DNA of 64,000 bases from Escherichia sp. ESNIH1 (GCA_002918705.1 PQKR01000012.1:30570-94569); one strand, 5' to 3'. Positions 10,282 to 20,206 are shown, counted from the stretch's first letter. Notes: generated by a model from the sequence alone, not told the origin. Numbers and translations are program-made.

Positions 10282-11584
10282 ACAGCTGTCCCAGCAGCTG
10301 ATACCACAGATAGTCCAGCGGCAGCAGCACCAGATACGTTGCCACCGCCAGCGCCAGACAGAGCAGCATCCCCGCCCGGGCAGGCACCTTGCCTAGCGCC
10401 ATCGCCACCACAATCGGCGAGGCCTGATACGGCAGCAGCGGCGTCGAGTACCCCAGTACCTGAATCATAATCGTCGACAGCAGCGGGAAACCGGTGGCGT
10501 CAGAGAAGCTTTGCGCCAGGCTGGTATAGAGCGCCGGGACGCCGTTGGCGGTCATGATAAAGTTAAGCGCGGTGGTAATGCCGGTCAGGGCGGCAAAGCT
10601 GGTAAACGGATTTTGTGGATCCAGCGGCATAATATGCATCAGCGCGTCACCGACGGCGCGGCCAATGCCGGTCTGCGTTACCGTGATCGCCAGGCCTAAA
10701 ATCCCCGCCACGTAGATACAGGTGCGAATATTGACCCCGGTGGCGAACTCCTCGCCGTTAATAAAGCCGATGCGCGGCAGCAGCGTGACGCAGGCCGCCG
10801 CCAGACCGGTCCATGCCGGGCCAATCCCGTGCCAGCTCTCCGTTACCCACAGAATAAGCACCACCGCCAGCATCCAGGCGAGCCGCTTCTCGTCCCGGCT
10901 CATCGGCGTAGCGGGTTCAAGATCCCGCGCCGCATGCGGCTTACCGGGAAAGAGCCAGCAGATAAGCGCAATCAGAATGAGCCCTTTCAGGATGCCCAAC
11001 ACCGGCGTGTGCAGCAGCAGATAGGGAACATAGTTGAGATGAATACCAAATGCCCCTTCCGCCGCGCCGCTCATCACCAGGTTCGGCACGTTAGCGGGCA
11101 GGATCGTCGCGGAGAGCTGGAAAGTGCCAAAGCCCACCGCCAATGCCAGGCCAAACCATGCCCGCGTCCCTTCGTGGATCCCGGCTCGCGCCGCCATCGC
11201 GGCAACGATGGGCATCAGCAGGGCGATGCGTCCCATGTTCGACGGCATGACAAAGGCCAGCGCATAGCTCAGCAGCACCACGCTGCCCACCATTAATAGC
11301 CACGAATCGGTCAGCTTCGCCGAGATGGCCCTTGCCGCCCGGTCCGCCAGCCCGGTTTTGCGGATCGCCACGCCCAGCACAAAGCCGCTAAAGACCAGCC
11401 AGAACGCCGACGAGGCAAAGCCGCCGAAGATAACGTCCGCCGGGGCGATTTTGGCCACCATAGCGGCGGCAAAGAAGAGCAGCGCGGTAATGAACTCCGG
11501 CAGCAGAGAGGCGGCCCAAAGGACGATAGTGATGCCGATAATCAGTGAGGGAAGGAACAGAGGGTGCGTTAACCAGAGTGACAT
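10280..11584 (-). CDS. SLC13/DASS-type anion permease
   Basis: This 434-residue, strongly hydrophobic protein has about 12 membrane segments and resembles the divalent anion:Na+ symporter (SLC13, CitT-like) and related ArsB-type permeases. A PSNMGRIALLMP segment near residues 112-123 and a second TANGVPALY segment near 342-350 look like the paired hairpin motifs that bind Na+ and substrate in DASS transporters. The substrate (dicarboxylate, citrate or sulfate-like anion) cannot be read from sequence. It occupies the place of cdh in E. coli, between tpiA and sbp. Adjacency to sbp hints at an anion substrate but is weak evidence. Confidence 0.75.
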   Translation of the reverse strand: MSLWLTHPLFLPSLIIGITIVLWAASLLPEFITALLFFAAAMVAKIAPADVIFGGFASSAFWLVFSGFVLGVAIRKTGLADRAARAISAKLTDSWLLMVGSVVLLSYALAFVMPSNMGRIALLMPIVAAMAARAGIHEGTRAWFGLALAVGFGTFQLSATILPANVPNLVMSGAAEGAFGIHLNYVPYLLLHTPVLGILKGLILIALICWLFPGKPHAARDLEPATPMSRDEKRLAWMLAVVLILWVTESWHGIGPAWTGLAAACVTLLPRIGFINGEEFATGVNIRTCIYVAGILGLAITVTQTGIGRAVGDALMHIMPLDPQNPFTSFAALTGITTALNFIMTANGVPALYTSLAQSFSDATGFPLLSTIMIQVLGYSTPLLPYQASPIVVAMALGKVPARAGMLLCLALAVATYLVLLPLDYLWYQLLGQL

Positions 11585-11656
11585 GCCTGTCTCCTGCTAT
11601 TTTTTCACCGAGTCTACGGCGACAGGAGGGTTCAGTAAACGCCATTAATGGTGGGG

Positions 11657-11682
11657 CAAAAAAACGGCCCCGCAGGGCCGTT
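11657..11682 (-). terminator. Terminator after sbp
   Basis: A perfect 8-bp stem (AACGGCCC/GGGCCGTT, 11663-11682) has a 4-base loop. A run of A on the plus strand (T on the transcript) at 11658-11664 completes a leftward rho-independent terminator just past the sbp stop codon. Confidence 0.88.
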
Positions 11683-11686
11683 ACGC

Positions 11687-12676
11687 TTAACGCTTGCTGA
11701 TTTGGTCGAAGGTACCACCGTTGGAGAAGTGCTCTTTCTGGGCTTTTGTCCAGCCACCAAACTCTTCATCAATGGTGAATAACTTGAGTTTCGGGAACTC
11801 GCTGTCATATTTCTTCGCTACGTCCGGGTTACGCGGACGATAGAAGTTTTTCGCTGCAATCTCCTGCCCTTCCGGCGAGTAGAGATACTTCAGATAAGCG
11901 TCAGCCACGGCTTTGGTCTCTTTCTTCTCAACGACTTTGTCGACCACAGAGACGGTCGGCTCGGCGAGAATAGATTCGCTCGGGGTGACAATTTCAAACT
12001 TGTCTTTGCCCAGCTCGTTAGTCGCCAGCAGCGCCTCGTTCTCCCAGGCGATCAGCACGTCGCCAATGCCGCGCTCGACGAAGGTATTGGTCGCACCACG
12101 TGCGCCGGAGTCGAGCACTTCCACGTTCTTGAACAGCGCTTTCACAAACTCCTGCGCTTTAGCCTGGTCATTGTTGTTGTGGTGCAGAGCGTAGCCCCAC
12201 GCCGCCAGGTAGTTCCAGCGTGCGCCGCCGGAGCTTTTCGGGTTCGGCGTGATCACCGACACGCCCGGCTTAATCAGATCGTTCCAGTCGTGGATCTGTT
12301 TCGGGTTACCTTTACGCACCAGGAAAACGATGGTGGAGGTATAGGGTGCGGAGTTATCCGGCAGGCGTTTGATCCAGTTTTTATCGATGCGTCCACGCTC
12401 GGCGATGGCGTCAACGTCATAGGCTAGCGCCAGGGTCACCACATCGGCTTCGATGCCGTTAATAACGGAGGTAGCCTGTTTGCCAGAGCCGCCGTGCGAC
12501 TGGCGGATCGTCACGTTATCACCGGTTTCCTGCTTCCAGTGCGCGCTGAATGCCTTGTTATACTGCTCGTACAGCTCACGCGTTGGATCGTATGAGACGT
12601 TTAAAAGCTGAATGTCCTTTGCCAGAACGCTGCCGGAGGCCAGCAGCAACGTTAACCCTACACCCCATTTGTTCAT
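11687..12676 (-). CDS. sbp: Periplasmic sulfate-binding protein Sbp
   Basis: The 329-residue protein has a signal peptide ([19 protein letters not shown], cleavage before KDIQLL) and the sulfate-binding protein fold. The family segments SHGGSGKQA (near residues 64-72) and [12 protein letters not shown] (near 148-159) contribute sulfate hydrogen bonds. It delivers sulfate, and to a lesser degree thiosulfate, to the CysTWA ABC importer, whose genes are elsewhere. Length and sequence match E. coli Sbp. In E. coli it is under CysB control; the 5' region from 12677 to about 12790 is AT-rich, but I could not define a CysB site. Confidence 0.97.
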   Translation of the reverse strand: MNKWGVGLTLLLASGSVLAKDIQLLNVSYDPTRELYEQYNKAFSAHWKQETGDNVTIRQSHGGSGKQATSVINGIEADVVTLALAYDVDAIAERGRIDKNWIKRLPDNSAPYTSTIVFLVRKGNPKQIHDWNDLIKPGVSVITPNPKSSGGARWNYLAAWGYALHHNNNDQAKAQEFVKALFKNVEVLDSGARGATNTFVERGIGDVLIAWENEALLATNELGKDKFEIVTPSESILAEPTVSVVDKVVEKKETKAVADAYLKYLYSPEGQEIAAKNFYRPRNPDVAKKYDSEFPKLKLFTIDEEFGGWTKAQKEHFSNGGTFDQISKR

Positions 12677-12805
12677 CGCTCACTCTCTTATATGTTGAGT
12701 TGTGTTGTGATGGACTCAGCGTGCCAGAAAGCGAATCAATGATTAAAGAATAAAAAAAGATTGGCTATAACCAAGGGGAATAAAGATAGGGTTGGGCGAA
12801 AAAAA

Positions 12806-12880
12806 CCCGGTGGCGCTACGCTTACCGGGCCTATGTAAGTAGAGCTGTAGGCCGGGTGAGGCGCAGCCGCCACCCGGCGG
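12806..12880. repeat. Pair of REP-like palindromes
   Basis: Two REP-like units lie in opposite orientation, 12806-12831 (CCCGGTGGCGC...ACCGGGCC) and 12848-12880 (TAGGCCGGGTGAGG...CACCCGGCGG). They lie just past the 3' end of pfkA and upstream of sbp. The remainder of the 213-bp gap holds the sbp promoter region. Confidence 0.85.
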
Positions 12881-12889
12881 AAATGGCTG

Positions 12890-13852
12890 CTAGTAAAGCT
12901 TTTTAGCGCAGTCCAGCCAGTCGCCTTTGAACGGACGCTTCATATTTTCGATAGCGTCGATGATGTCGTGGTGCACCATCTTCTCGTTCTGAATACCGAC
13001 GCAGCGGCCGCCGTGGCCCTGCAGCAGCAGTTCAATGGCGTAGGCACCCATACGGGAAGCCAGAATACGGTCGTAAGGAACCGGAGAGCCGCCGCGCTGG
13101 ATATGGCCGAGAACGGTGGCACGGGTTTCGCGTTTAGTCTCGGACTCGATGTACTTCGCCAGCTCGTCGATATCACAGATGTGCTCGGTAATGGCGACGA
13201 TAGCGTGCTTTTTACCCTTCGCGATGCCAGCCTTGATTTCGCTCACCAGATCTTCACGATTAAACTCGACTTCCGGCAGGACGATAAACTCGCAGCCACC
13301 GGCGATAGCCGCCGCCAGGGTCAGATCGCCACAGTAACGGCCCATCACTTCAACGATAGAGATACGCTGGTGGGAAGAGGAGGTGTCACGCAGGCGGTCA
13401 ATCGCTTCAACCACCGTATGCAGCGCGGTGAAGTAGCCGATGGTGTAGTCGGTACCGGCAACGTCGTTATCGATAGTGCCCGGCAGGCCGATGCAGGGGA
13501 AGCCCATTTCGGTCAGGCGTTTCGCCCCCATATAGGAGCCGTCGCCGCCGATGACCACCAGCGCGTCGATGCCGCGTTTTTTCATGTTTTCGATAGCCAC
13601 GGCGCGGATGTGCTCTTCACGGAACTCCGGGAAGCGAGCAGAGCCAAGGAACGTGCCGCCACGGTTGATCATGTCAGAGACGCTGTAGCGGTCGAGCTGC
13701 ACCATACGGTCTTCATACAGGCCCAGATAGCCGTCGTAAATGCCGCAAACTTCCAGACCTTCAGTTAATGCTGCCCGGACTACGCCACGAATTGCAGCGT
13801 TCATGCCAGGCGCATCACCGCCACTTGTCAACACACCGATTTTCTTAATCAT
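12890..13852 (-). CDS. pfkA: 6-phosphofructokinase I PfkA
   Basis: The 320-residue allosteric kinase phosphorylates fructose-6-phosphate with ATP, the committed step of glycolysis. The ATP-binding GGDAPGMN is at residues 11-18, the catalytic PGTIDND near 124-130, and the substrate-binding MGRYCG near 170-175. A longer in-frame reading from 13942 adds 30 residues without homology. The ATG at 13852 gives the exact E. coli length and N-terminus [12 protein letters not shown]. It is separated from fieF by 177 bp, which hold its promoter region. Confidence 0.98.
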   Translation of the reverse strand: MIKKIGVLTSGGDAPGMNAAIRGVVRAALTEGLEVCGIYDGYLGLYEDRMVQLDRYSVSDMINRGGTFLGSARFPEFREEHIRAVAIENMKKRGIDALVVIGGDGSYMGAKRLTEMGFPCIGLPGTIDNDVAGTDYTIGYFTALHTVVEAIDRLRDTSSSHQRISIVEVMGRYCGDLTLAAAIAGGCEFIVLPEVEFNREDLVSEIKAGIAKGKKHAIVAITEHICDIDELAKYIESETKRETRATVLGHIQRGGSPVPYDRILASRMGAYAIELLLQGHGGRCVGIQNEKMVHHDIIDAIENMKRPFKGDWLDCAKKLY

Positions 13853-14029
13853 GACTACCTCTGAACTTAGGAATGCAAAATAAATTCTTGCCCGAAGCGA
13901 CGCCCTGGGGAGTGAATAGCTATGCTGCGCATAGTATATCAATCTCTCCTGGCTGAATTGATTCAGGTCAGACCAAATGGCGGTAATTTATACACAAAAT
14001 GCTGGCCTGACTCACCTTTTTACACCTTG

Positions 14030-14935
14030 TTACCTGGCTTCTATGCCAGACACCGCGCCCTGGGGTACAACGGAACAAGGATCCTGATGGATTATCACAT
14101 CAGAACCCGGGAAACGGCGCAATATGGCCTCTTCAACCTGCTCGGCCACCAGATGCGCCTGAACAAGCGGGAGGTTGTCGTCCATTTCCAAATGAATCTG
14201 AATAAAGCGGGTCGGCCCTGACTGCCGCGTGCGAAGATCGTGCGCCCCGCTGACCCCAGGCCAGCGGGTAACGATAGCAATTATTTCCTGCCGCTCCTCA
14301 TCGGGCAGGGCGCGATCCAGCAGCGACTGGACCGCTTCATACCCCATGCGTAGCGCGCTATAGAGGATATAAGCGCCGATCCCCAGTGCAAAGAGGGCAT
14401 CCGCCCGGTGCCAGCCATACCAGGACAGGCCCAGCGCGACGAGAATAGCGCTATTCATCATAACATCAGACTGATAATGAAGCATATCGGCGCGCACGGC
14501 CTGGCTTTGCGTTTTTCGCACTACCCAGCGCTGAAAAGTGACGAGGATCACAGTACACACCAGCGCGACCAGAGTTACGATGATGCCAATCTGCGGCGCA
14601 TTCATCGGTTCCGGACGGGCAAGGTGCTGAATACCGGTTAAAAAGAGAAACAGCGCCGAGCCGGAGATAAACATGCTCTGCGCCAGCGCTGCCAACGACT
14701 CGGCCTTGCCATGCCCGAAGGTGTGCTCATCATCCGCTGGCTGGAGGGAGTAGCGCACCACCAGCAGGTTGGTCAGCGAGGCGGCGATATCCACCAGCGA
14801 ATCCACCAGCGCCGCCAGCACGCTCACCGACCCGGTGTACCACCACGCAAAAATTTTGATCACCAGCAGCAACGAGGCCATTACCGTCGCGGCAATGGCT
14901 GCCCGGCTCACCAGCTGCCCATACATTTGATTCAT
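14030..14935 (-). CDS. fieF: Ferrous-iron/zinc efflux cation diffusion facilitator FieF
   Basis: A 301-residue CDF transporter that exports Fe2+ and Zn2+ in exchange for protons. The six-helix membrane domain contains the metal-site motif ALVDSLVDI (Asp residues near 45 and 49) in TM2 and HYQSDVMMN (His and Asp near 153 and 157) in TM5. The cytoplasmic C-terminal domain carries metal-binding histidines ([25 protein letters not shown]). A reading from 15055 adds 40 residues with no homology. The ATG at 14935 yields [15 protein letters not shown] as in E. coli. Its position between pfkA and cpxP is conserved. Confidence 0.96.
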   Translation of the reverse strand: MNQMYGQLVSRAAIAATVMASLLLVIKIFAWWYTGSVSVLAALVDSLVDIAASLTNLLVVRYSLQPADDEHTFGHGKAESLAALAQSMFISGSALFLFLTGIQHLARPEPMNAPQIGIIVTLVALVCTVILVTFQRWVVRKTQSQAVRADMLHYQSDVMMNSAILVALGLSWYGWHRADALFALGIGAYILYSALRMGYEAVQSLLDRALPDEERQEIIAIVTRWPGVSGAHDLRTRQSGPTRFIQIHLEMDDNLPLVQAHLVAEQVEEAILRRFPGSDVIIHQDPCSVVPQGAVSGIEAR

Positions 14936-15035
14936 ACGCACTCCTGTCCGGACACAGGGGTAGTATAACGGATGATAAATCAGGCAATGTGACAAAAAAC
15001 GGGGGTGTTTTGCTCGCGGCAAGGAGATTAAGGGC

Positions 15036-15062
15036 AAAAAAAACCCCCTCATCATGAGGGGG
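15036..15062 (-). terminator. Terminator after cpxP
   Basis: A perfect 7-bp stem (CCCCCTC/GAGGGGG, 15044-15050 and 15056-15062) has a 5-base loop. An eight-base A-run on the plus strand, giving U on the leftward transcript, lies on the fieF side. It separates cpxP from fieF. In E. coli the cpxP 3' region yields the sRNA CpxQ by processing, and the same terminator would form its 3' end. Confidence 0.85.
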
Positions 15063-15111
15063 AAGACAGGGATGGTGTCTATGGCAAGGAAAACAGGGTT
15101 GTTACTGGTTA

Positions 15112-15609
15112 CTACTTACTACCGGTACTGCTACTCGATAACGTTAGCGGAGAGTCCTGCTGCATTTTTGCAACGTCGCGCAGCTGAGCGATCCGCTGTT
15201 GGTGCTTGTCATGTAAAACCGCCTGTTGCTCGGGCGTAAGCAGGTGGTACATCTGGTTGCGAACCCGGGCCATTTCGACCTGACGGGCAACCTGCTCCTG
15301 CGCCATCTTTTCTGCCTGAGCGCGTACGGCGTTTTCATCAAATTTTTCTGCGGTCACGAGGTCGTGCATAGTCTCGATTTCGCTAACATTAACAGGGGGC
15401 AGCTTATGCCTTGCCTGTTGCATCAAATCACGCAGTTGCTGGCGTTGATGCTCGGTTAAACTGATGCCGTCAAACATATGACTCTGGGTATTACGCGGTG
15501 CAAGTTCTTCCGACGTATGCCAGTTATCGCCTGTTACGACTTCAGCTGCGTGGCCAACCGTACTTAACGCCAGCGTTGAGGCCATGACGGCAGCGGTAAC
15601 AATGCGCAT
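15112..15609 (-). CDS. cpxP: Periplasmic Cpx pathway modulator CpxP
   Basis: The 165-residue protein has a signal peptide ([22 protein letters not shown]) and two LTxxQ motifs, SLTEHQRQQ near residue 51 and LTPEQQAVL near residue 125. These define the Spy/CpxP family of periplasmic chaperone-like proteins. CpxP binds the CpxA sensor and keeps it inactive until misfolded envelope proteins titrate it. A GTG directly upstream (15612) is in frame, but the ATG at 15609 follows GGGAGCAAGTG and gives the conserved N-terminus. The gene is divergent from cpxR, with a CpxR box between them. Confidence 0.96.
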   Translation of the reverse strand: MRIVTAAVMASTLALSTVGHAAEVVTGDNWHTSEELAPRNTQSHMFDGISLTEHQRQQLRDLMQQARHKLPPVNVSEIETMHDLVTAEKFDENAVRAQAEKMAQEQVARQVEMARVRNQMYHLLTPEQQAVLHDKHQQRIAQLRDVAKMQQDSPLTLSSSSTGSK

Positions 15610-15689
15610 CACTTGCTCCCAAAATCGTTTGTGTCGCCAATCAACTGAACTCAGTCTACGATTCAGGCTGCAAACTAGCGTCAGGGGGT

Positions 15690-15704
15690 GTAAAACAACG
15701 TAAA
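15690..15704. promoter_or_regulatory. CpxR box between cpxP and cpxR
   Basis: GTAAA-N5-GTAAA at 15690-15704 is a perfect copy of the phospho-CpxR recognition consensus. It lies about 80 bp from the cpxP start and 56 bp from the cpxR start. It is placed to activate cpxP and autoregulate cpxRA. Confidence 0.9.
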
Positions 15705-15759
15705 GTCATGGATTAGCGCGCCTTGATGACGTAATTTCTGCCTCGGAGGTATTTAAATA

Positions 15760-16458
15760 ATGAATAAAATTTTGTTAGTTGACGATGACCGAGAGCTTAC
15801 TTCCCTTTTAAAGGAGCTGCTCGACATGGAAGGCTTCAATGTGCAGGTTGCCCATGACGGGGAGCAGGCGCTCGACCTCCTGGACGACAGCATCGATCTG
15901 CTTTTGCTCGACGTAATGATGCCAAAGAAGAATGGTATCGACACCCTTAAAGAGCTACGCCAGACACACCAGACCCCCGTCATTATGCTGACGGCGCGCG
16001 GCAGCGAACTGGATCGCGTTCTCGGCCTTGAGCTGGGCGCGGACGACTATCTGCCTAAACCCTTTAACGATCGCGAGCTGGTGGCCCGTATCCGCGCTAT
16101 CCTGCGGCGTTCGCACTGGAGCGAGCAGCAGCAGAACAGCGATAACGGCTCACCAACGCTGGAAGTGGACGCCCTGAGCCTCAACCCGGGCCGCCAGGAG
16201 GCCAGCTTTGATGGCCAGTCGCTGGAGCTTACCGGTACCGAGTTCACCCTGCTCTATCTGCTGGCGCAGCACCTGGGCCAGGTCGTCTCCAGAGAGCATC
16301 TTAGCCAGGAGGTCCTGGGGAAACGCCTGACGCCGTTCGATCGCGCGATCGATATGCATATCTCTAACCTGCGTCGTAAGCTGCCGGAGCGTAAAGATGG
16401 CCATCCGTGGTTTAAAACGCTGCGCGGACGCGGCTATCTGATGGTTGCAGCTTCATGA
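15760..16458 (+). CDS. cpxR: Envelope-stress response regulator CpxR
   Basis: An OmpR/PhoB-family response regulator of 232 residues. The receiver domain (about 1-118) has the phospho-acceptor Asp51 in LLLLDVMMP, the acidic pair DDD at 8-10 and Lys near 100 (LPKPF). The winged-helix DNA-binding domain covers about 130-230 and ends in GRGYLMVAAS. CpxR activates envelope folding factors, among them dsbA in E. coli (also in this window). The stop codon overlaps the cpxA start, so the two are translationally coupled. AGGAGGT-like GGAGGT lies 9 bp before the ATG. Confidence 0.98.
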   Translation: MNKILLVDDDRELTSLLKELLDMEGFNVQVAHDGEQALDLLDDSIDLLLLDVMMPKKNGIDTLKELRQTHQTPVIMLTARGSELDRVLGLELGADDYLPKPFNDRELVARIRAILRRSHWSEQQQNSDNGSPTLEVDALSLNPGRQEASFDGQSLELTGTEFTLLYLLAQHLGQVVSREHLSQEVLGKRLTPFDRAIDMHISNLRRKLPERKDGHPWFKTLRGRGYLMVAAS

Positions 16459-17828
16459 TAGGAAGTTTGACGGCACGCATCTTTGCTATTTTTTGGCTAA
16501 CGCTGGCACTGGTGCTCATGCTGGTATTAATGGTGCCTAAGCTGGACTCCCGGCAAATGACGGAGCTGCTGGATAGCGAGCAGCGTCAGGGCGTCATGAT
16601 AGAGCAGCACGTTGAGGCGGAGCTGGCCCTCGATCCACCAAACGATTTGATGTGGTGGCGGCGGCTGTTTCGCGCAATTGATAAGTGGGCACCGCCGGGG
16701 CAGCGCCTGCTGCTGGTGACCAGTGAAGGCCGGGTGATCGGCGCTGAACGCAGTGAAATGCAGATCATTCGTAACTTTATTGGCCAGGCGGATAACTCTG
16801 ATCATCCGCAGAAGAAAAAATATGGACGGGTAGAGCTGGTAGGGCCGTTTTCCATCCGCGACGGGGAAGATAACTACCAGCTCTACCTCATCCGTCCGGC
16901 GAGCAGTTCCCAGTCCGATTTTATCAACCTGCTGTTTGACCGACCGCTCCTGCTGCTGATTGTTACCATGCTGATCAGCTCTCCGCTGCTGCTCTGGCTG
17001 GCATGGAGCCTGGCAAAACCGGCGCGCAAGCTGAAAAACGCGGCGGACGAGGTCGCGCAAGGTAACCTGCGCCAGCATCCGGAGCTGGAATCCGGGCCGC
17101 AGGAGTTTCTTGCCGCCGGGGCCAGCTTTAACCAGATGGTAACCGCCCTTGAGCGGATGATGACAACCCAGCAGCGCCTGCTCTCTGACATCTCTCACGA
17201 GCTGCGCACCCCGCTAACGCGTTTACAGCTGGGCACCGCCCTGCTGCGCCGCCGCAGCGGCGAGAGCAAGGAGCTGGCCCGCATTGAGACCGAAGCGCAG
17301 CGCCTCGACAGCATGATCAACGATCTGCTGGTCATGTCGCGCAACCAGCAGAAAAATGCGCTATTGAGCGAGACCGTTAAGGCTAATCATCTGTGGAAAG
17401 ACGTGCTGGATAACGCCGCCTTTGAAGCCGAGCAGATGGGGAAATCCCTTACCGTTAACTTCCCGCCGGGGCCGTGGCCGCTTTACGGTAACCCGAGCGC
17501 AATGGAGAGCGCCCTGGAAAATATCGTGCGTAACGCCCTGCGCTATTCGCATACCAGGATTGAGGTGAGCTTTGCGGTGGATAAAGAGGGCGTGACGGTT
17601 AACGTCGATGACGATGGGCCGGGCGTCAGTGCGGAGGATCGCGAGCAGATTTTCCGCCCGTTCTATCGTACCGACGAGGCGCGCGATCGTGAATCCGGCG
17701 GTACCGGGCTGGGGCTGGCGATTGTTGAGACGGCGATTCAGCAGCACCGCGGCTGGGTGAAGGCCGACGACAGCCCGCTGGGCGGCTTACGCCTCACGAT
17801 CTGGCTGCCGCTGCATAAGCGTTCGTAA
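16455..17828 (+). CDS. cpxA: Envelope-stress sensor histidine kinase CpxA
   Basis: A 457-residue inner-membrane sensor. TM1 spans about residues 8-28, a periplasmic sensor domain covers about 30-163, TM2 about 164-186, and then come the HAMP linker, the dimerisation helix with SDISHELRTPLTR (His near 248) and the HATPase domain. The HATPase domain has N-box NIVRNALRYS, G1 DDGPGV and G2 GGTGLGLAI. It phosphorylates CpxR on envelope damage and is inhibited by CpxP. The length matches E. coli. A 4-bp overlap (ATGA) joins it to cpxR. A short REP-like palindrome at 17834 follows the stop. Confidence 0.98.
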   Translation: MIGSLTARIFAIFWLTLALVLMLVLMVPKLDSRQMTELLDSEQRQGVMIEQHVEAELALDPPNDLMWWRRLFRAIDKWAPPGQRLLLVTSEGRVIGAERSEMQIIRNFIGQADNSDHPQKKKYGRVELVGPFSIRDGEDNYQLYLIRPASSSQSDFINLLFDRPLLLLIVTMLISSPLLLWLAWSLAKPARKLKNAADEVAQGNLRQHPELESGPQEFLAAGASFNQMVTALERMMTTQQRLLSDISHELRTPLTRLQLGTALLRRRSGESKELARIETEAQRLDSMINDLLVMSRNQQKNALLSETVKANHLWKDVLDNAAFEAEQMGKSLTVNFPPGPWPLYGNPSAMESALENIVRNALRYSHTRIEVSFAVDKEGVTVNVDDDGPGVSAEDREQIFRPFYRTDEARDRESGGTGLGLAIVETAIQQHRGWVKADDSPLGGLRLTIWLPLHKRS

Positions 17829-17833
17829 TATCC

Positions 17834-17853
17834 AGGCCGGGCGACCCCGGCCT
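17834..17853. repeat. Short REP-like palindrome
   Basis: AGGCCGGGCGACCCCGGCCT is a compact palindrome in the 23 bases between convergent cpxA and yiiM. It is probably a shortened member of the REP family seen elsewhere in the window, or a bidirectional termination structure. Confidence 0.65.
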
Positions 17854-18532
17854 ACGGTTTCCTGCCCCACAGTCTGGGCGCAAAGCTCTCAATTTTGCCG
17901 CTCAGGCGTCGTTTCTGCATGGTTCTCGCCCAGCTCACCGAGAGGCCAGCGGCAGAGAGCAGACGGTGGTACTGCTCGTCGTCAAACGGCAGATGCCAGG
18001 CGATAGCGGCTGCCTCATAGACGCTCACGTCGCTACAGCGGGAAACCAGCTCAAAGGGGGCATCGCCGGAGACGTTGCCCGGGGCAATCACCCGGTAGAG
18101 CCAGCCCGTGCGCCCGCTCTCTTGCATCAGGGAAGAGAGATCATGAATGGCAAAATGGTAGTTAACCTTGAAGCAGGGCGAACGCGGTTGGGTCACCTGA
18201 ATCAGCGCCTCACCCCAGTGAAAGATATCCCCAATGTAGACGTTTTGCTCAGTTAGCCCCTCGGTAGAGAGGTTCTCGCCAAACGCCGGCGCAACAAAGC
18301 GTTCCGCCTGTTCAGGAAATGCGCTTGCCCACTCGCGATAGTGCTCGCGTGGGTAGTGGCACAAAGCACGATCCGGCCCGCCGTGGATCTTCTTCTCGGC
18401 CTGCTCATCTCCCGCAAGCCCACGCTCAGTTAACGCCAGCTCGCCGTCAACCTGCACTTTGGCAATGGCGCTTGGCCGACTGCCCTCGTAATTTCTTACT
18501 TTTCCGGTAAAAACGTTAACCTGATGGTGCAT
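17852..18532 (-). CDS. yiiM: MOSC-domain protein YiiM (molybdenum-dependent N-hydroxylated base detoxification)
   Basis: A 226-residue MOSC-domain protein similar to E. coli YiiM over its whole length. In E. coli YiiM and YcbX reduce N-hydroxylated base analogues such as 6-N-hydroxylaminopurine with the molybdenum cofactor. The motif KIHGGPDRALCHYP is near residues 47-60 and GENLS near 85-89. The candidate Mo-ligand cysteine is in PRSPCF near residue 116. An in-frame GTG at 18535 precedes the ATG chosen here. It lies immediately downstream of the sodA terminator, as in E. coli. Confidence 0.88.
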   Translation of the reverse strand: MHHQVNVFTGKVRNYEGSRPSAIAKVQVDGELALTERGLAGDEQAEKKIHGGPDRALCHYPREHYREWASAFPEQAERFVAPAFGENLSTEGLTEQNVYIGDIFHWGEALIQVTQPRSPCFKVNYHFAIHDLSSLMQESGRTGWLYRVIAPGNVSGDAPFELVSRCSDVSVYEAAAIAWHLPFDDEQYHRLLSAAGLSVSWARTMQKRRLSGKIESFAPRLWGRKP

Positions 18533-18552
18533 CACCGCGCCTTATCCAGAGA

Positions 18553-18582
18553 CAAAAAAAGCGAGTCATTAGACTCGCTTTT
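18553..18582. terminator. Terminator between sodA and yiiM
   Basis: GCGAGTC/GACTCGC (18561-18567 and 18572-18578) forms a 7-bp stem. It has A7 on one side and T4 on the other, so it can work for the leftward sodA transcript. Confidence 0.85.
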
Positions 18583-18601
18583 CACCGGTAGCAATGCAAC
18601 C

Positions 18602-19222
18602 TTATTTTTTAGCAGCGAAACGGGCAGCAGCTTCGTCCCAGTTCACCACTTCCCAGAATGCCTTGATGTAGTCCGGGCGTTTGTTCTGGTATTTCAGGTA
18701 GTAAGCATGTTCCCACACGTCCAGGCCCAGGATCGGGAAGCCGGATGCGCCAGAAATAGCTTCACCCATCAGCGGGCTATCCTGGTTTGCAGTAGAGACA
18801 ACGGCCAGTTTGTCGCCTTTCAGTACCAGCCATGCCCAGCCAGAGCCGAAGCGGGTTGCCGCTGCTTTCTCGAACTCTTCTTTGAATTTCTCAACGGAGC
18901 CGAAGTCGCGCTCGATAGCGGATTTCAGTTCACCCTGCAGGGTAGTGCCGGTTTTCAGGCCTTTCCAGAACAGGCTGTGGTTGGCGTGGCCGCCCGCGTT
19001 GTTACGCAGTACGGTTTTCTTGTCAGCCGGAACCTGATCCAGTTTTGCGATCAGCTCTTCTACCGGCAGGTTAGCCAGCTCCGGCAGGCTTTCCAGCGCA
19101 GCGTTAGCGTTGTTAACGTAGGTCTGGTGATGTTTAGTGTGATGGATTTCCATCGTCTGCTTATCGAAGTGTGGTTCCAGTGCATCATAAGCGTACGGCA
19201 GTGATGGCAGTGTGTAACTCAT
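18602..19222 (-). CDS. sodA: Manganese superoxide dismutase SodA
   Basis: The 206-residue enzyme dismutates superoxide in the cytoplasm. Metal ligands are visible: His27 (IHHTKHH), His near 82 (NHSLFW), and Asp and His in DVWEHAYY near 168-172. The residues AGGHANH and GSGWAWL mark the Mn/Fe SOD family, and overall similarity points to the Mn type. A reading from 19234 adds four residues; the ATG at 19222 gives the conserved [13 protein letters not shown] start. In E. coli, rhaT follows upstream; here rhaR does. Confidence 0.98.
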   Translation of the reverse strand: MSYTLPSLPYAYDALEPHFDKQTMEIHHTKHHQTYVNNANAALESLPELANLPVEELIAKLDQVPADKKTVLRNNAGGHANHSLFWKGLKTGTTLQGELKSAIERDFGSVEKFKEEFEKAAATRFGSGWAWLVLKGDKLAVVSTANQDSPLMGEAISGASGFPILGLDVWEHAYYLKYQNKRPDYIKAFWEVVNWDEAAARFAAKK

Positions 19223-19281
19223 AATCATCTCCATTAATTGTCGGGCGGCGATACTGTTAACGCCGCGTAAGCAGTTGGTTC

Positions 19282-19312
19282 ATTATAGTTAATTAAGTAG
19301 TGTTGAAAATGT
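19282..19312 (-). promoter_or_regulatory. Candidate sodA promoter
   Basis: On the minus strand a perfect TATAAT lies at 19287-19282, with an AT-rich -35 area near 19310 containing ATTGATAAACATTTTCAA (19320-19303). That stretch partly resembles a Fur box (GATAATGATAATCATTATC). Fur, SoxS and Arc control of sodA is known in E. coli; the assignment here is by eye only. Confidence 0.45.
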
Positions 19313-19351
19313 TTATCAATGCCGTAGTTTTTATATGGTTATAACCTTTTG

Positions 19352-20206
19352 TTATGTGCCCGGGAGTGATCTGCTACGGTGCCGCCACTGGCTAGGCGCC
19401 ACGCCGGTTTCACGGGTAAAAACCACGGAAAAATAGTTGCTGTCTTCAAAACCACAGCGTGTGGCAATTTCACCGATCATCAGCTCGCTGTGCTGCAGCA
19501 GATACTGGGCATGACAGATGCGCAGCTGGCGCAGGTAGTTATTGATTGTCATGCCGGTCTGGGTACGAAACTGCTGACGTAGTGTACGCTCACTACACTG
19601 ATTTTGCTCACAAAATTGTTCAAGCAAAAAGGCACGGTTAAGGCTGCTGGCCAGGGCAGTAATAAGCTTATCCAGCAACGCTTCGCTGCGGGTCGCCGAA
19701 AGATTATCGGTGGCGTAGCGATGGCGCTTCAGGGTTAATATGAGCTGGGCAAACAGGGTCTCCGCCAGCGGATCGGAAAGCGGATCCGCTTTGGCGCTCT
19801 CATGCTCCAGCTGGCTAATCACCTGCCGCGCCTGGGCCATGCCGCTGCTGCCGATGCGCCAGTAAGGTATCGGCTCCCCGCCGTCCAGGCCGGGAATATG
19901 CGCGGCCCAGTCAAGGTTGAGCGTCAGCCGCTCCGGGCAGTAGATAATATTTTGCAGAACCAGATCGTTTACTGAGGCGTAGGCGTGACGATCCTCGGCA
20001 CGGATATAGAAGAGATCGCCCCGGGTAATGCGGTAGGGACGATCGTTAAGAATATGCAGGCCGTTGCCGCGCCAGACCAGCACCAGCTCGTTAAACTCGT
20101 GGGCGTGTTCAGCAAAGACGTTTTGCGGATAGCGATCGGCCACCGCGACCGCCTGCCCAGGCCTGGCAAAAAAATCCTCTCTCCGCAAAATTAACTGGCC
20201 TGCCAC
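19352..20206 (-). CDS. rhaR: L-rhamnose-responsive regulator RhaR
   Basis: A 284-residue AraC-family activator. The N-terminal cupin domain (about 20-100, with [17 protein letters not shown]) binds rhamnose. The C-terminal pair of helix-turn-helices (about 180-280) ends with the family motif [24 protein letters not shown], cut here to describe its position near 252-275. RhaR activates rhaSR in response to L-rhamnose. The start codon is GTG at 20206, preceded by GAGGTGA. It lies 80 bp downstream of rhaS in the same direction. It is more diverged from E. coli RhaR than most genes here. rhaT is not found beside it. Confidence 0.93.
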   Translation of the reverse strand: MAGQLILRREDFFARPGQAVAVADRYPQNVFAEHAHEFNELVLVWRGNGLHILNDRPYRITRGDLFYIRAEDRHAYASVNDLVLQNIIYCPERLTLNLDWAAHIPGLDGGEPIPYWRIGSSGMAQARQVISQLEHESAKADPLSDPLAETLFAQLILTLKRHRYATDNLSATRSEALLDKLITALASSLNRAFLLEQFCEQNQCSERTLRQQFRTQTGMTINNYLRQLRICHAQYLLQHSELMIGEIATRCGFEDSNYFSVVFTRETGVAPSQWRHRSRSLPGT

